From CAVTZP01 sp963739245 (GTDB taxonomy: Bacteria; Chloroflexota; Dehalococcoidia; Dehalococcoidales; BS750m-G39): a stretch of DNA of 64,000 nt. Under the pieces are notes generated by a model. That model was given only the letters and a program-made list of their open reading frames with translations, did not search any database and was not told where the DNA came from. This document shows, in pieces, positions 17,174 to 25,152 of this stretch. Location: positions 124,001-188,000 of the forward strand of contig CAVTZP010000005.1 of NCBI GenBank assembly GCA_963739245.1, written 5' to 3'. Every line of letters begins with the position of its first letter. Within the stretch, counting starts at the first letter, position 1. The position numbers were made by a program, and so were the translations under genes.

Positions 17174-17249
17174 GCCGAGGTAGCTCAGGTGGTAGAGCAC
17201 TTGACTGAAAATCAAGGTGTCCCCAGTTCGACTCTGGGCCTCGGCACCA
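17174..17249 (+). tRNA. tRNA-Phe (anticodon GAA)
   Basis: Acceptor stem GCCGAGG/CCTCGGC, anticodon stem CTTGA/TCAAG with loop CTGAAAA, T-arm CCCCAGTTCGACTCTGGG, encoded CCA. First of four clustered tRNA genes. Confidence 0.97.
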
Positions 17250-17265
17250 AACTGGTGGGTGTTGA

Positions 17266-17340
17266 GCGGAAGTAGTTCAGCGGTAGAATGCCTCCTTGCC
17301 AAGGAGGAGGTCGCGAGTTCGAATCTCGTCTTCCGCTCCA
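17266..17340 (+). tRNA. tRNA-Gly (anticodon GCC)
   Basis: Acceptor stem GCGGAAG/CTTCCGC, anticodon arm CCTCC/GGAGG around TTGCCAA, T-loop GAGTTCGAATCTC, encoded CCA. Confidence 0.97.
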
Positions 17341-17352
17341 TTTGAGTTTTAA

Positions 17353-17438
17353 GCCGAAGTGGCGGAATAGGTAGACGCGACAGTCTCAAAAACTGTTGGA
17401 GGGCAACCTCTGTGTCGGTTCGAGCCCGACCTTCGGCA
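17353..17438 (+). tRNA. tRNA-Leu (anticodon CAA)
   Basis: Acceptor stem GCCGAAG/CTTCGGC, anticodon stem ACAGT/ACTGT with loop CTCAAAA, and the long variable arm expected of leucine tRNAs. Unlike its neighbours it has no encoded CCA. Confidence 0.96.
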
Positions 17439-17448
17439 TAATATAGAA

Positions 17449-17522
17449 TGCCGAGTAGTGCAGCGGTAGCACAGAGGACTTTGGATCCTTTGACCCAGGT
17501 TCGAATCCTGGCTCGGCAGCCA
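17449..17522 (+). tRNA. tRNA-Gln (anticodon TTG)
   Basis: Acceptor stem TGCCGAG/CTCGGCA, anticodon loop CTTTGGA, T-arm CCAGGTTCGAATCCTGG, encoded CCA. It ends just before the yggS region. Confidence 0.96.
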
Positions 17523-17578
17523 GTTTGCTTTCTTCCAAGATGCTTGTCTGGAGGTCTTTGTTGTGGGAATTAAGGGGA

Positions 17579-18211
17579 ATGTTCAAGAAGCTACTGAGTG
17601 AGCTGCCCGGCGGGGTGGTGCTGGTGGCGGCGGTCAAAGACAGGACGGCTAAAGAGGTGCTTGAGGCGGTAGAAGCCGGCATAGAGATTGTCGGCGAAAA
17701 CTATGTCCAGGAAGCGGAAAGATTCTATAAGGTGATAGAAAGTAAAGCAAAATGGCACTTTATCGGAAGCCTGCAAAAAAATAAGGTGAAAAAAGCGGTA
17801 AGACTGTTTGATATGATACAGACCGTTGATTCTATGGAAATAGCCCAGGAGATTGATAAGCGAAGCGCTCAGATTAGCAAAGTTATGCCGGTATTGGTCG
17901 AGATAAATAGCGGCCGAGAGAAACAGAAATCAGGCGTCCTGCCCGAAGACGCTGAGCATTTAATAACGACGCTTTCAGGCTTACCCAACATAAAAGTAAT
18001 GGGACTAATGACTATGGGGCCTCGTTTTGGCGACCCTGAGGAGTCAAGACCCTATTTTGTCACCGCCAGAAAGATATTTGAGCGGATTAAGAAGCTCAAG
18101 ATACCGAACATAGAGATGAGATACCTTTCCATGGGAATGACCAATTCTTACCAGATTGCTATGGAGGAAGGGGCGAACATGGTAAGAATAGGGACTAAAA
18201 TATTTGAGTAG
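17579..18211 (+). CDS. yggS: YggS-family pyridoxal phosphate-binding protein
   Basis: PLP-binding homeostasis protein of the alanine-racemase-like barrel family; it carries PLP but has no known catalytic turnover. Visible: the PLP lysine in LVAAVKDRT, GENYVQEA, WHFIGSLQKNK, GLMTMG and the closing SMGMTNSYQIAMEEGANMVR block. In-frame codons extend back to 17525, but these abut the tRNA-Gln gene; the ATG at 17579 has AAGGGG next to it and gives a compact 210-residue protein, slightly short at the N-terminus for the family. Confidence 0.9.
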   Translation: MFKKLLSELPGGVVLVAAVKDRTAKEVLEAVEAGIEIVGENYVQEAERFYKVIESKAKWHFIGSLQKNKVKKAVRLFDMIQTVDSMEIAQEIDKRSAQISKVMPVLVEINSGREKQKSGVLPEDAEHLITTLSGLPNIKVMGLMTMGPRFGDPEESRPYFVTARKIFERIKKLKIPNIEMRYLSMGMTNSYQIAMEEGANMVRIGTKIFE

Positions 18212-18314
18212 CCCCTTGACTAAGTGAAGCCTTAGACTTAATCTATAACGATGGGTGGGCTGGAAACTGAATAAGACAAATGATAAAATAAGCCATAGTC
18301 AGGAGGTTAGTTGA

Positions 18315-18581
18315 ATGGCGTACAAGATTACTGAGGAGTGTATTAGTTGTGGTGCCTGTGAACCAGAGTGTGGGAATGAGGCAATCTCTGAGGGAAAGGA
18401 AATCTATGTAATTGCCCCCGATAAGTGCACTGAGTGTGTCGGCAATTTTGAATCACCGAAGTGCGTTGATGTCTGCCCGGTGGACTGCTGTGTACCTGAC
18501 CCAGACCATAAGGAAAGCCGGGAGCAATTGCTTAATAAATGGAAGAAGCTGCACCCGGGTGAAACTCCAGCAGCTACCTAA
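18315..18581 (+). CDS. 2[4Fe-4S] ferredoxin, YfhL-like
   Basis: An 88-residue low-potential electron carrier. Two cluster motifs are visible: CISCGACEPEC near the N-terminus, and CTECVGNFESPKCVDVCP with an enlarged loop between the second and third cysteines, a hallmark of the YfhL/Allochromatium-type ferredoxins. AGGAGG lies eight bases before the ATG. It is a possible partner of the Hdr, diaphorase and Etf systems in the window (inference). Confidence 0.92.
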   Translation: MAYKITEECISCGACEPECGNEAISEGKEIYVIAPDKCTECVGNFESPKCVDVCPVDCCVPDPDHKESREQLLNKWKKLHPGETPAAT

Positions 18582-18637
18582 AAATATCGTTTGATTTAGA
18601 CTTTTATAATAGCAATAAAGTTGCTGCTTTTAGCCGT

Positions 18638-18712
18638 TCCCCGATAGCTCAACGGTAGAGCGGGCGGCTGTTAACCGCTAGGTTGTTGGTTCGAATCCAG
18701 CTCGGGGAGCCA
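18638..18712 (+). tRNA. tRNA-Asn (anticodon GTT)
   Basis: Acceptor stem TCCCCGA/TCGGGGA, anticodon arm GCGG/CCGC around CTGTTAA, T-arm TTGGTTCGAATCCAG, encoded CCA. Its 3' end adjoins a serine-recombinase relic, so it may have served as an integration site. Confidence 0.97.
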
Positions 18713-18948
18713 AGTTGTTTAATAGATAGAACTTCTTGCTCGGAGGTTCTGTTTTTTTCTACGGGCATAGGGATGGTATAACTGATAGCCACCTGCCCCG
18801 GCTCAAATTCAATTCTCTTGATGAAAGACCTCAAGAAGGTTTTCTGTTCCATGAATGTGCCGTGGGCGAGTAAGGTTTTGAGGTCTTGCACATAGCTTAG
18901 GATCTGCTCAGTACCCAGTTCCTTCAGCTCTGTATCTTCCAGTTCTGC
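18713..18948 (-). pseudogene. C-terminal relic of a large serine recombinase
   Basis: Reading leftward from 18948 gives about 78 codons that resemble the C-terminus of site-specific serine recombinases: a helical lead, then EQKTFLRSFIKRIEFEPG and a closing YTIPMP motif typical of these proteins. A stop codon (18951-18949) lies directly upstream in frame, no start or catalytic domain exists nearby, and the open frame runs on into the antisense of tRNA-Asn. It is therefore the remnant of an integrase whose element probably used this tRNA gene. Confidence 0.7.
18728..18758 (+). terminator. Terminator after tRNA-Asn
   Basis: Stem AGAACTTC/GAGGTTCT followed by seven T residues, 15 bases after the tRNA. 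It lies within the recombinase relic on the other strand. Confidence 0.7.
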
Positions 18949-19139
18949 TCAACCTGCAGTAACGCACTGTGGGTAACACGCCGAATTACCGTTGCACATT
19001 CCTGACTATTGTTCAACCTCGCTCCCATCCAACAGAAAAGTCACAAAGCGGATTTCAAGAACTAATGTCTAAGCACCACGTCTGGGGCTGAATATGCTAC
19101 AATATGTCTCTCACCATACCAAGAAGGAGCTAAAGCACG

Positions 19140-20285
19140 CTGAAGCGCACCTACCTAAAAGAAGTTGCCCTGCTTTTTCTGTGGATCGGGGCGACGGCGT
19201 TTGGTGGCCCGGCCGCGTACATCGCCATTATGCAGCGCGAGACTGTGAGACACCGTCACTGGCTTGATGACCAGAATTTCCTCGACTTGGTCGGTGCCAC
19301 CAACCTTATCCCGGGGCCTAATGCTACTGAAATGGCACTGTATCTTGGTCTCGTTCGGGCGGGCTGGCTCGGGTACGCCGTCAGTGGAGTATTGTTTATC
19401 ATACCGGGGATGACAGCTACGCTAGCTCTTGCGTGGGTCTATGTGACCTACGGTTCACTCCCCCAGGTCGGCTGGGTGCTCTATGGTGTTAAGCCAATAG
19501 TCATCGCTATCGTCATTCAGGCATTGTGGGACCTGGGCCGGCAAGGGGTCAAAGGCGCATTAACGGCCATAGTCGGGGCGGCCGTAATTGCCCTTTACTT
19601 CCTCGGCTTTAATGAGATTGCTCTCCTCTTTGCCGGGGCGGCAGTGGTGTTGCTCTTCCACTTCGTACGGCGTCTCTTGAAAGGGGGATTCTCCACATTA
19701 TCGCTCTTACCGCTACTAGGTATGCCTGTGCCGATGCTCTCCGCTGGTATTGTTCCCTTCAGCCAGACGACCCTGTTCCTGACCTTTCTCAAGATTGGTG
19801 CGGTTCTCTACGGCAGTGGCTATGTGCTGTTTGCATTCTTCAACTCCGAGTTTGTTACCCGTTTAGGTTGGCTCAATCATCAGCAGCTTCTAGACTCGAT
19901 TGCGGTGGGACAGATTACTCCAGGACCGGTGTCCACCAGTGCTACCTTCGTCGGTTATCTTATGGGAGGTTGGCCCTCGGCGCTGCTTGCCACCCTAGCA
20001 TTTTTCCTGCCATCGTTCTTCTTCGTCGCCCTGATAAGCCGTTTTGTGCCCCTGTTACGTAAGCAGTGGTGGTCAGGGGCGTTTCTCGATGGCGTAAACG
20101 TGTCCGCCCTCGGCCTAATGGTGGGTGTCACCTGGACTTTGGGGCGTGCCGGAGTGGTGGATTGGTTTACCATAGCCCTCGCCGTCGTTGCCCTAGTTCT
20201 AGCCTTTCGATTCAAGGTCAATTCAGCCTGGCTCGTAATGGGTGGGGGTCTGCTGGGGGTAGCCTACAAGTTACTACTTGGCTGA
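19140..20285 (+). CDS. chrA: Chromate transporter (ChrA family)
   Basis: Integral membrane protein of about 381 residues with two homologous halves and roughly ten helices; ChrA exports chromate by proton antiport in characterised bacteria. Visible: N-terminal GATAFGGPAAYIA, DLVGATNLIPGPNATEMA, and the second-half counterpart DSIAVGQITPGPVSTSATF. The first ATG (19230) would cut off the conserved start. A CTG at 19140 is the only plausible start: AAGGAG is ten bases upstream and an in-frame TAA lies nine bases before it. This CTG start is uncommon. Fused two-domain form, so no partner subunit is needed. Confidence 0.85.
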   Translation: MKRTYLKEVALLFLWIGATAFGGPAAYIAIMQRETVRHRHWLDDQNFLDLVGATNLIPGPNATEMALYLGLVRAGWLGYAVSGVLFIIPGMTATLALAWVYVTYGSLPQVGWVLYGVKPIVIAIVIQALWDLGRQGVKGALTAIVGAAVIALYFLGFNEIALLFAGAAVVLLFHFVRRLLKGGFSTLSLLPLLGMPVPMLSAGIVPFSQTTLFLTFLKIGAVLYGSGYVLFAFFNSEFVTRLGWLNHQQLLDSIAVGQITPGPVSTSATFVGYLMGGWPSALLATLAFFLPSFFFVALISRFVPLLRKQWWSGAFLDGVNVSALGLMVGVTWTLGRAGVVDWFTIALAVVALVLAFRFKVNSAWLVMGGGLLGVAYKLLLG

Positions 20286-20397
20286 TGAGCAATCTGGGCC
20301 AATGGAAATGGGCCACTCTATGAAACAAACAACGCGTCGGACTGCCTGTCCAACAAACACTCAGAATGTTCAGTCGTCTCAATATAAGTCTGGATCT

Positions 20398-21084
20398 CTA
20401 TACATAGCGTCCGCAGGCGAAACCTTCGCCCAGTTTGCACCACACGCAGCTGCCCACCGTCTGGTCAGCGATTATGAGTTGCGATTCACAATTGCCGCAT
20501 AGCCGTTCCTCGCCGGGTTTCATGGGGCCATCGCAGGGAGTGATGGTCATGGGGCAAAGCTGGATGCAGCTGCCACATTGCTTGCAGAAATCAGGCCGAA
20601 CGCCAAAGGGATAGTCCACATGGCGATCCTTGCCCCTTCCAACAAAGCCTTTTGCCCGGGCTTTCCAGACCTCGGCGCAAACCCGCACACAGCGCCCGCA
20701 TAAAACACAGTCCTCATTCCGAAAAGGATAACGTACCTCTTTGACCCCGCAGCGTAGGGCGATATCCTGAATGGCACGGGAGTTAGGGGCCTGTGCTACC
20801 AGCAGCTCCGCCAAGTTGCGGCGCAATTTCCGGATCTTATCCGTATTAGTCAATATTACCATGCCCTCCTGCACATTCAAGGTACAAGAAGTGGTGATAT
20901 TAGAACGGCCATTGACCACGTGCTCGACAATGCACAGCCGACACGCGCCAATGTCGGAGAGATAGGGAACATGACACAGATGGGGAATGCAGATGCCGTA
21001 TTCAATCGCGGTGTCGAGTACGCTAGTCCCTTTAGTTGCGTGAATAATAGCCCCATCTATGTTAACGTTGACATATTGCAGCAT
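20398..21084 (-). CDS. NuoG/HoxU-like iron-sulfur subunit
   Basis: Short (228-residue) NuoG-type protein. Visible: an N-terminal 2Fe-2S ferredoxin fold (CIPHLCHVPYLSDIGACRLC), the helix with the conserved HxxxCxxC-like region lacking an obvious histidine, and two 4Fe-4S motifs (CVLCGRCVRVC, CKQCGSCIQLC). No molybdopterin domain follows. Instead the tail has an extra cysteine set (CGNCES and CVWCKLGEGFACG) that could hold another cluster. With the two upstream genes it forms a NADH-oxidising or NAD-reducing diaphorase module of the kind attached to hydrogenases or formate dehydrogenases; no such catalytic subunit is in the window. Confidence 0.82.
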   Translation of the reverse strand: MLQYVNVNIDGAIIHATKGTSVLDTAIEYGICIPHLCHVPYLSDIGACRLCIVEHVVNGRSNITTSCTLNVQEGMVILTNTDKIRKLRRNLAELLVAQAPNSRAIQDIALRCGVKEVRYPFRNEDCVLCGRCVRVCAEVWKARAKGFVGRGKDRHVDYPFGVRPDFCKQCGSCIQLCPMTITPCDGPMKPGEERLCGNCESQLIIADQTVGSCVWCKLGEGFACGRYV

Positions 21085-21101
21085 CTTGTTACCTCGCTTT
21101 C

Positions 21102-22955
21102 TCAGACAACTCGGACTGCATCAAACTTACACTCGCTTCGGCAGATCCCGCACTTCTGGCAAAGTTGTGGGTCAATAACATGAGGCTGTTTTTTCCGGCC
21201 GGTGATAGCTTCGTGCACGCATCCTTGTAGACAGACCCCACAGCCGGTACACTTGTCCGGGTCAATCCAGTAGGTAATCAGCGCCGGGCAAACTCCGGCG
21301 GGGCATTTCTTTTCGTTGATGTGCGCCTCGTATTCCGGACGGAAATAACGCAAGGTGGTGAGTACCGGATTGGGCGCGGTTTTACCCAGCCCGCACAGGG
21401 CAGTCTGGGAGATAGTATCGGCTAACTCCTCCAGTAAATCAAGCTGCTCCGGTCGGCCACGGCCTTCAGTGATGTCGGTGGTTATCTCGAGCATACGGTC
21501 AATCCCTAGCCGGCAGGGCAGGCACTTGCCGCACGACTCGTCCTGCAAAAAGGTAAGAAAATACTTGGCCACATCCACCATGCAGGTCTCCTTATCCATC
21601 ACCACCATACCGCCCGAACCGACCATAGAGCCGGCTTTGGGGAGCACGTCAAAGTCAATGGGAAGGTTGAACTTATCTACCGGAAGACACCCGCCCGATG
21701 GCCCACCAATCTGGACTGCCTTAATCGGCTTGCCGTTGACCGCACCGCCGCCGATGCCAAACACCACCTCGCGGAGGGATGTGCCCATAGCCACTTCCAC
21801 TAGGCCGGTGTTCTTGATGCGGCCGGTTAGAGCGAGGATCTTGGTCCCCTTGCTCCCCGGAGTCCCCTTCGAGGCAAACCAGGATGAACCATTCAAGATG
21901 ATGGCGGGAACATTAGCCCAGGTCTCGACGTTGTTGAGAGTCGTTGGCTTGTGATAAAGACCGTCCACTACGGTGTGGACGTCCTTCGGTCGGGGCTCGC
22001 CGACCTTACCCTCTACGGAAGCCATGAGAGCCGTTGATTCTCCGCAGACGAAAGCCCCTCCACCCCGGGCAATGTCAATGTCGAAGGAGAAGGACGAGCC
22101 CAGTATATTGTTGCCGAGGAGACCGAGTTCGCGGGCTTGCTCAACCGCAATCCGGCAATGCTTGACCGCGAGCGGATATTCGTTGCGGACGTAGACGTAT
22201 CCCTTCCCAGCGCCGATAGCCCAGGCGCCGATCATCATGCCTTCTAGAATCAGATGGGGGTTGCCTTCGAGTACACACCGGTCCATATAGGCCCCGGGGT
22301 CGCCCTCGTCCGCGTTACAAATTACGTACTTCTCGTCCCCGGGCGCCTCTTGGCACTCCGTCCATTTGCGTGCGGTGGGGAAGCCACCGCCACCACGCCC
22401 CCGCAGCCCCGAGGACTTTATCTCCTTGATAATCTCCCCAGGGACCATGGCACTGAGCGCTTTGACGAGGGCAGAATAGCCACCGGCCACGATGTAATCC
22501 TCGATGGAGCAGGGGTCAACCAGGAGGTTCTGGGAGAGGATTTGCCGGTCCTGCGCCCGATAGAAGGGAATCTCCGCCTCGGTCTGAACTCTCTCGCCAG
22601 AGACTGGGTTTGTGTAAAGCAGCCGCTCGATAATCTCTCCCTTCATTACGGTCTGGTAAACAATCTCGAAAGCATCCTCCGATGAGACGTGGCAATAAAA
22701 TACGTTGCCCGGCTCGATGATGATGACGGGACCCTGTTCGCAAAAACCATGGCATCCGGTAACGCAAAGGCGCACGCTCCGGTCCAATCTCTGCCGGGCT
22801 AACTCGTCCCTGACCGCGTCAATGACGGCCTGGGACCGTGAGGCCTGACAGCCGGTCCCCCCGCACACCATCACCGTGGTGGTAATGTCTTGTCGTTGCT
22901 CCCGGCGCCGCTCCCTCAGGTGTTCCAGTTCGCGGATACTATTGAGCCTAGGCAT
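21102..22955 (-). CDS. NuoF/HoxF-like NADH-binding subunit with extra ferredoxin domains
   Basis: A 617-residue flavoprotein that moves electrons between NAD(H), FMN and FeS clusters. Order seen: an N-terminal thioredoxin-like 2Fe-2S domain (CGGTGCQASR, CVTGCHGFC), the FMN/NADH core (GLRGRGGGGFPTARKW, NADEGDPGAYMDR, AVQIGGPSGGCLP), the SLBB region, the cluster motif ESCGKCLPCRLG, and two C-terminal 4Fe-4S motifs (CTGCGVCLQGC, CQKCGICRSEC). This layout matches HydB/HndC-type subunits, many of which bifurcate electrons with ferredoxin (family knowledge). It overlaps the upstream nuoE-like gene by eight bases. Confidence 0.9.
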   Translation of the reverse strand: MPRLNSIRELEHLRERRREQRQDITTTVMVCGGTGCQASRSQAVIDAVRDELARQRLDRSVRLCVTGCHGFCEQGPVIIIEPGNVFYCHVSSEDAFEIVYQTVMKGEIIERLLYTNPVSGERVQTEAEIPFYRAQDRQILSQNLLVDPCSIEDYIVAGGYSALVKALSAMVPGEIIKEIKSSGLRGRGGGGFPTARKWTECQEAPGDEKYVICNADEGDPGAYMDRCVLEGNPHLILEGMMIGAWAIGAGKGYVYVRNEYPLAVKHCRIAVEQARELGLLGNNILGSSFSFDIDIARGGGAFVCGESTALMASVEGKVGEPRPKDVHTVVDGLYHKPTTLNNVETWANVPAIILNGSSWFASKGTPGSKGTKILALTGRIKNTGLVEVAMGTSLREVVFGIGGGAVNGKPIKAVQIGGPSGGCLPVDKFNLPIDFDVLPKAGSMVGSGGMVVMDKETCMVDVAKYFLTFLQDESCGKCLPCRLGIDRMLEITTDITEGRGRPEQLDLLEELADTISQTALCGLGKTAPNPVLTTLRYFRPEYEAHINEKKCPAGVCPALITYWIDPDKCTGCGVCLQGCVHEAITGRKKQPHVIDPQLCQKCGICRSECKFDAVRVV

Positions 22956-23430
22956 TTTGCTTATCCTCCACTTTCCGGCGGCTAAGGGTCTCGATGAGTT
23001 TTCGAAGCTTCCCCGGCGTCATGTGGTGATGATATGACCCGTTTTCCCTAACGATTGGTCCCAGGGCACAGGCACCCAAGCAATTGACATGCTCAATAGA
23101 GAAAAGGCCGTCAGGGGTTACCTCACCGGGTTTAACGCCAAGCTGGCCGTTAGCCTGGTCGAGGAGAAGGCGAGAGCCCCGAACGTGACAGGCCGTGCCC
23201 ATGCACATGGTGAGAACATACTTGCCAGACGGGCTTAACCGAAAGGCTTTATAAAAAGAAGCCACACGATAGACCTCAATAATCGGCACGCCGAGACCCT
23301 GAGACACAATTTGCATCGCCTCTTTGGGTATATAGCCGTAGTTTTCCTGAATGTCCTGAAGAACTTCGATAAGCTGGTTCGGTTGACTGCGGCGTCCTTC
23401 CAGAATTTGATCTAGCGTTTGTGACGACAT
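22948..23430 (-). CDS. NuoE/HoxE-like 2Fe-2S subunit
   Basis: About 160 residues with the NuoE thioredoxin-like fold. The 2Fe-2S cysteines are visible in CMGTACHVRG and NCLGACALGP, with GYIPKEAMQIV ahead of them. In-frame codons reach back to a TTG at 23472, but AAGGAGG lies nine bases before the ATG at 23430, which is the better start. First gene of the three-gene diaphorase operon (E, F, G-like), divergent from the regulator at 23586. Confidence 0.9.
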   Translation of the reverse strand: MSSQTLDQILEGRRSQPNQLIEVLQDIQENYGYIPKEAMQIVSQGLGVPIIEVYRVASFYKAFRLSPSGKYVLTMCMGTACHVRGSRLLLDQANGQLGVKPGEVTPDGLFSIEHVNCLGACALGPIVRENGSYHHHMTPGKLRKLIETLSRRKVEDKQNA

Positions 23431-23585
23431 TTTAACCTCCTTAGATTGAGAGAGCCCCTTGATTATTGTCAAAATACCTGATAATATCGATGATGTAAAT
23501 ACGGAATAAATGCACTTATATTACCTATATAAAATAGGCATTATATTGAACCTACCCATAACAAGCGGTCTAGTGGAGGAATCTA

Positions 23586-24560
23586 GTGGAAGATAAAGAA
23601 ACCTCACCATCTCTAGGTGACGGTCGGCATCTGCCCTTTTCCTCGAAAGACCTGGCTCTTTTATGGCGGATTCCGTTTCCCACCGAAATGGAGCCCAAAA
23701 AGATTGAGTCAGCGCTGCGCGAACGTATTAAGGAATTGAACTGCCTCTATGGGGTCTCCCAGCTGGCCGAGCGTAATCTGCATTCCCTGGATAACCTTCT
23801 GCAGGAGCTGGTGAACTTCTTACCCTATTCCTGGCAGTACCCGGAGGTTACCTGCGCCCGCATCCTCTTTAAGGGAAAGACCTACACTAGTGATAGATTC
23901 AGGGTGACCAACTGGCGGCAATCATCACGGATTTACATGTACCACGAGGCAGTGGGTGAATGCAGCATTTTCTACCTAGAAGAATGCCCGCCGGCTGACG
24001 AAGGTCCTTTTCTGAAAGAGGAACGTGCTCTGCTCGACGCTGTAGCCGAGCAGATCGGCACCATTGCCACCCGGATATCGGCGGATTTGGAATTGCAGGA
24101 GACCAACCGGCAATTGATGCTAGAACACCAAGCCTTGCAGGAGTCCAACACTGCTCTGCGGATAGTCCTGGCTCGAATTGAACAAGAGAAGCAGGAGATT
24201 TACCGGGACATTAAAACAAACGTTGAGAAAATCCTGATGCCTATCCTGCACGCCCTAGCCTTACGACTACCCCCGGCCCAGATGAAATATGTGGAGATGC
24301 TCCAGACTAACCTTGAGGAAATTACCTCGCCGTTTATCAGTCAGTTGTCCCTTTCCTACCACTCGATGACACCGACCGAAATCACTATCTGCAATATGAT
24401 TCGGAACGGAATGCGTACCAAAGAAATTGCCGAGACGCGAGGCGTATCCGGGGCCACCATTAACCGCCACCGGGAAAAGATCCGACGCAAACTCAAGATA
24501 ACTAACCAGAGTGTTAATCTCGCGACGTTCCTGCAATCAAGCATGTGGGAAGGGAAATAG
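23586..24560 (+). CDS. LuxR-type transcriptional regulator with sensor domain
   Basis: A 324-residue protein. Residues about 45-170 look like a small GAF-type sensor, followed by a coiled-coil stretch (about 175-215), and residues about 255-310 are a LuxR-type helix-turn-helix (MTPTEITICNMIRNG, KEIAETRGVSGATINRHREK). It starts at a GTG with GGAGGA upstream. It is divergent from the diaphorase operon with 155 bases between, so it probably regulates that operon or senses its redox state (inference). The ligand is unknown. Confidence 0.75.
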   Translation: MEDKETSPSLGDGRHLPFSSKDLALLWRIPFPTEMEPKKIESALRERIKELNCLYGVSQLAERNLHSLDNLLQELVNFLPYSWQYPEVTCARILFKGKTYTSDRFRVTNWRQSSRIYMYHEAVGECSIFYLEECPPADEGPFLKEERALLDAVAEQIGTIATRISADLELQETNRQLMLEHQALQESNTALRIVLARIEQEKQEIYRDIKTNVEKILMPILHALALRLPPAQMKYVEMLQTNLEEITSPFISQLSLSYHSMTPTEITICNMIRNGMRTKEIAETRGVSGATINRHREKIRRKLKITNQSVNLATFLQSSMWEGK

Positions 24561-24834
24561 GAACCCTCCGATGCTACATACAACGCGTTAGCATTGCACA
24601 ATCTAGCGTACTGTTTAATGTTAGGGCGTGTCTTTAAAAGGCATAATCATATCTTCTGCTGGCATTAAATAGCTATTATAGACTTTTTCGTCCTGGGTGT
24701 AACTTGCTCAGAATAATGCGCTAGCTTGATATTTAGGGTTAAATTGATTAGCATTAACTTTACCTGTGGGGGTAGGGGATGGAAATAGAAAACAGCCTGA
24801 GTAAGCTGGCAATGACAAAGTAAGGGGGTTAGAT
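24561..24834. other. Intergenic region with no clear feature
   Basis: AT-rich gap of 274 bases between the regulator and the cysteine-containing small protein. I see no ORF, tRNA or convincing terminator; a weak Shine-Dalgarno AAGGGGG lies just before 24835. Confidence 0.5.
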
Positions 24835-25146
24835 ATGGGTGATATTTTAGATGAAGCCTATGCTATAGCCCAGTGCAAGGAGTGCACGTGGTATAAGTCC
24901 TGCGTGCTGCCGATGAGGTTCACTGCCGAGGACATCCACCGTCAGCTAGAATCCTCAGCCCCAGGGATGAATATCTCGCCGCAGGCCGACCTAGGTATAC
25001 AGAGCCTCCTTTCCAGCATGGCAACCGCTGCCCAAAACTCCCTGCTGGAAGGATGCCCCATCTTCATTGAACGCCTACGAACCAACCCCAAGCTTGCCCA
25101 ACGCCTAAAGCAAATAATGCAAAACTGGGGCAAAGAAGAGGAATAA
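24835..25146 (+). CDS. Small cysteine-containing protein upstream of prfA
   Basis: Unrecognised 103-residue protein. N-terminal CKECTWYKSC could bind a metal or an FeS cluster with the later CPIF cysteine; the rest is helical and lacks membrane segments. AAGGGGG precedes the ATG. It is followed after six bases by prfA and so is probably co-transcribed with prfA-prmC. Function unknown. Confidence 0.65.
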   Translation: MGDILDEAYAIAQCKECTWYKSCVLPMRFTAEDIHRQLESSAPGMNISPQADLGIQSLLSSMATAAQNSLLEGCPIFIERLRTNPKLAQRLKQIMQNWGKEEE

Positions 25147-25152
25147 GTTGCT

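Noticed and set aside
17075..17682. Open frames antisense to the tRNA cluster that read like small proteins
   Set aside because: They are the well-known false translations of tRNA genes (phrases such as GFEPGS, KDLETS-like and WIRTNN types) and overlap tRNA-Phe, -Gly, -Leu and -Gln on the other strand.
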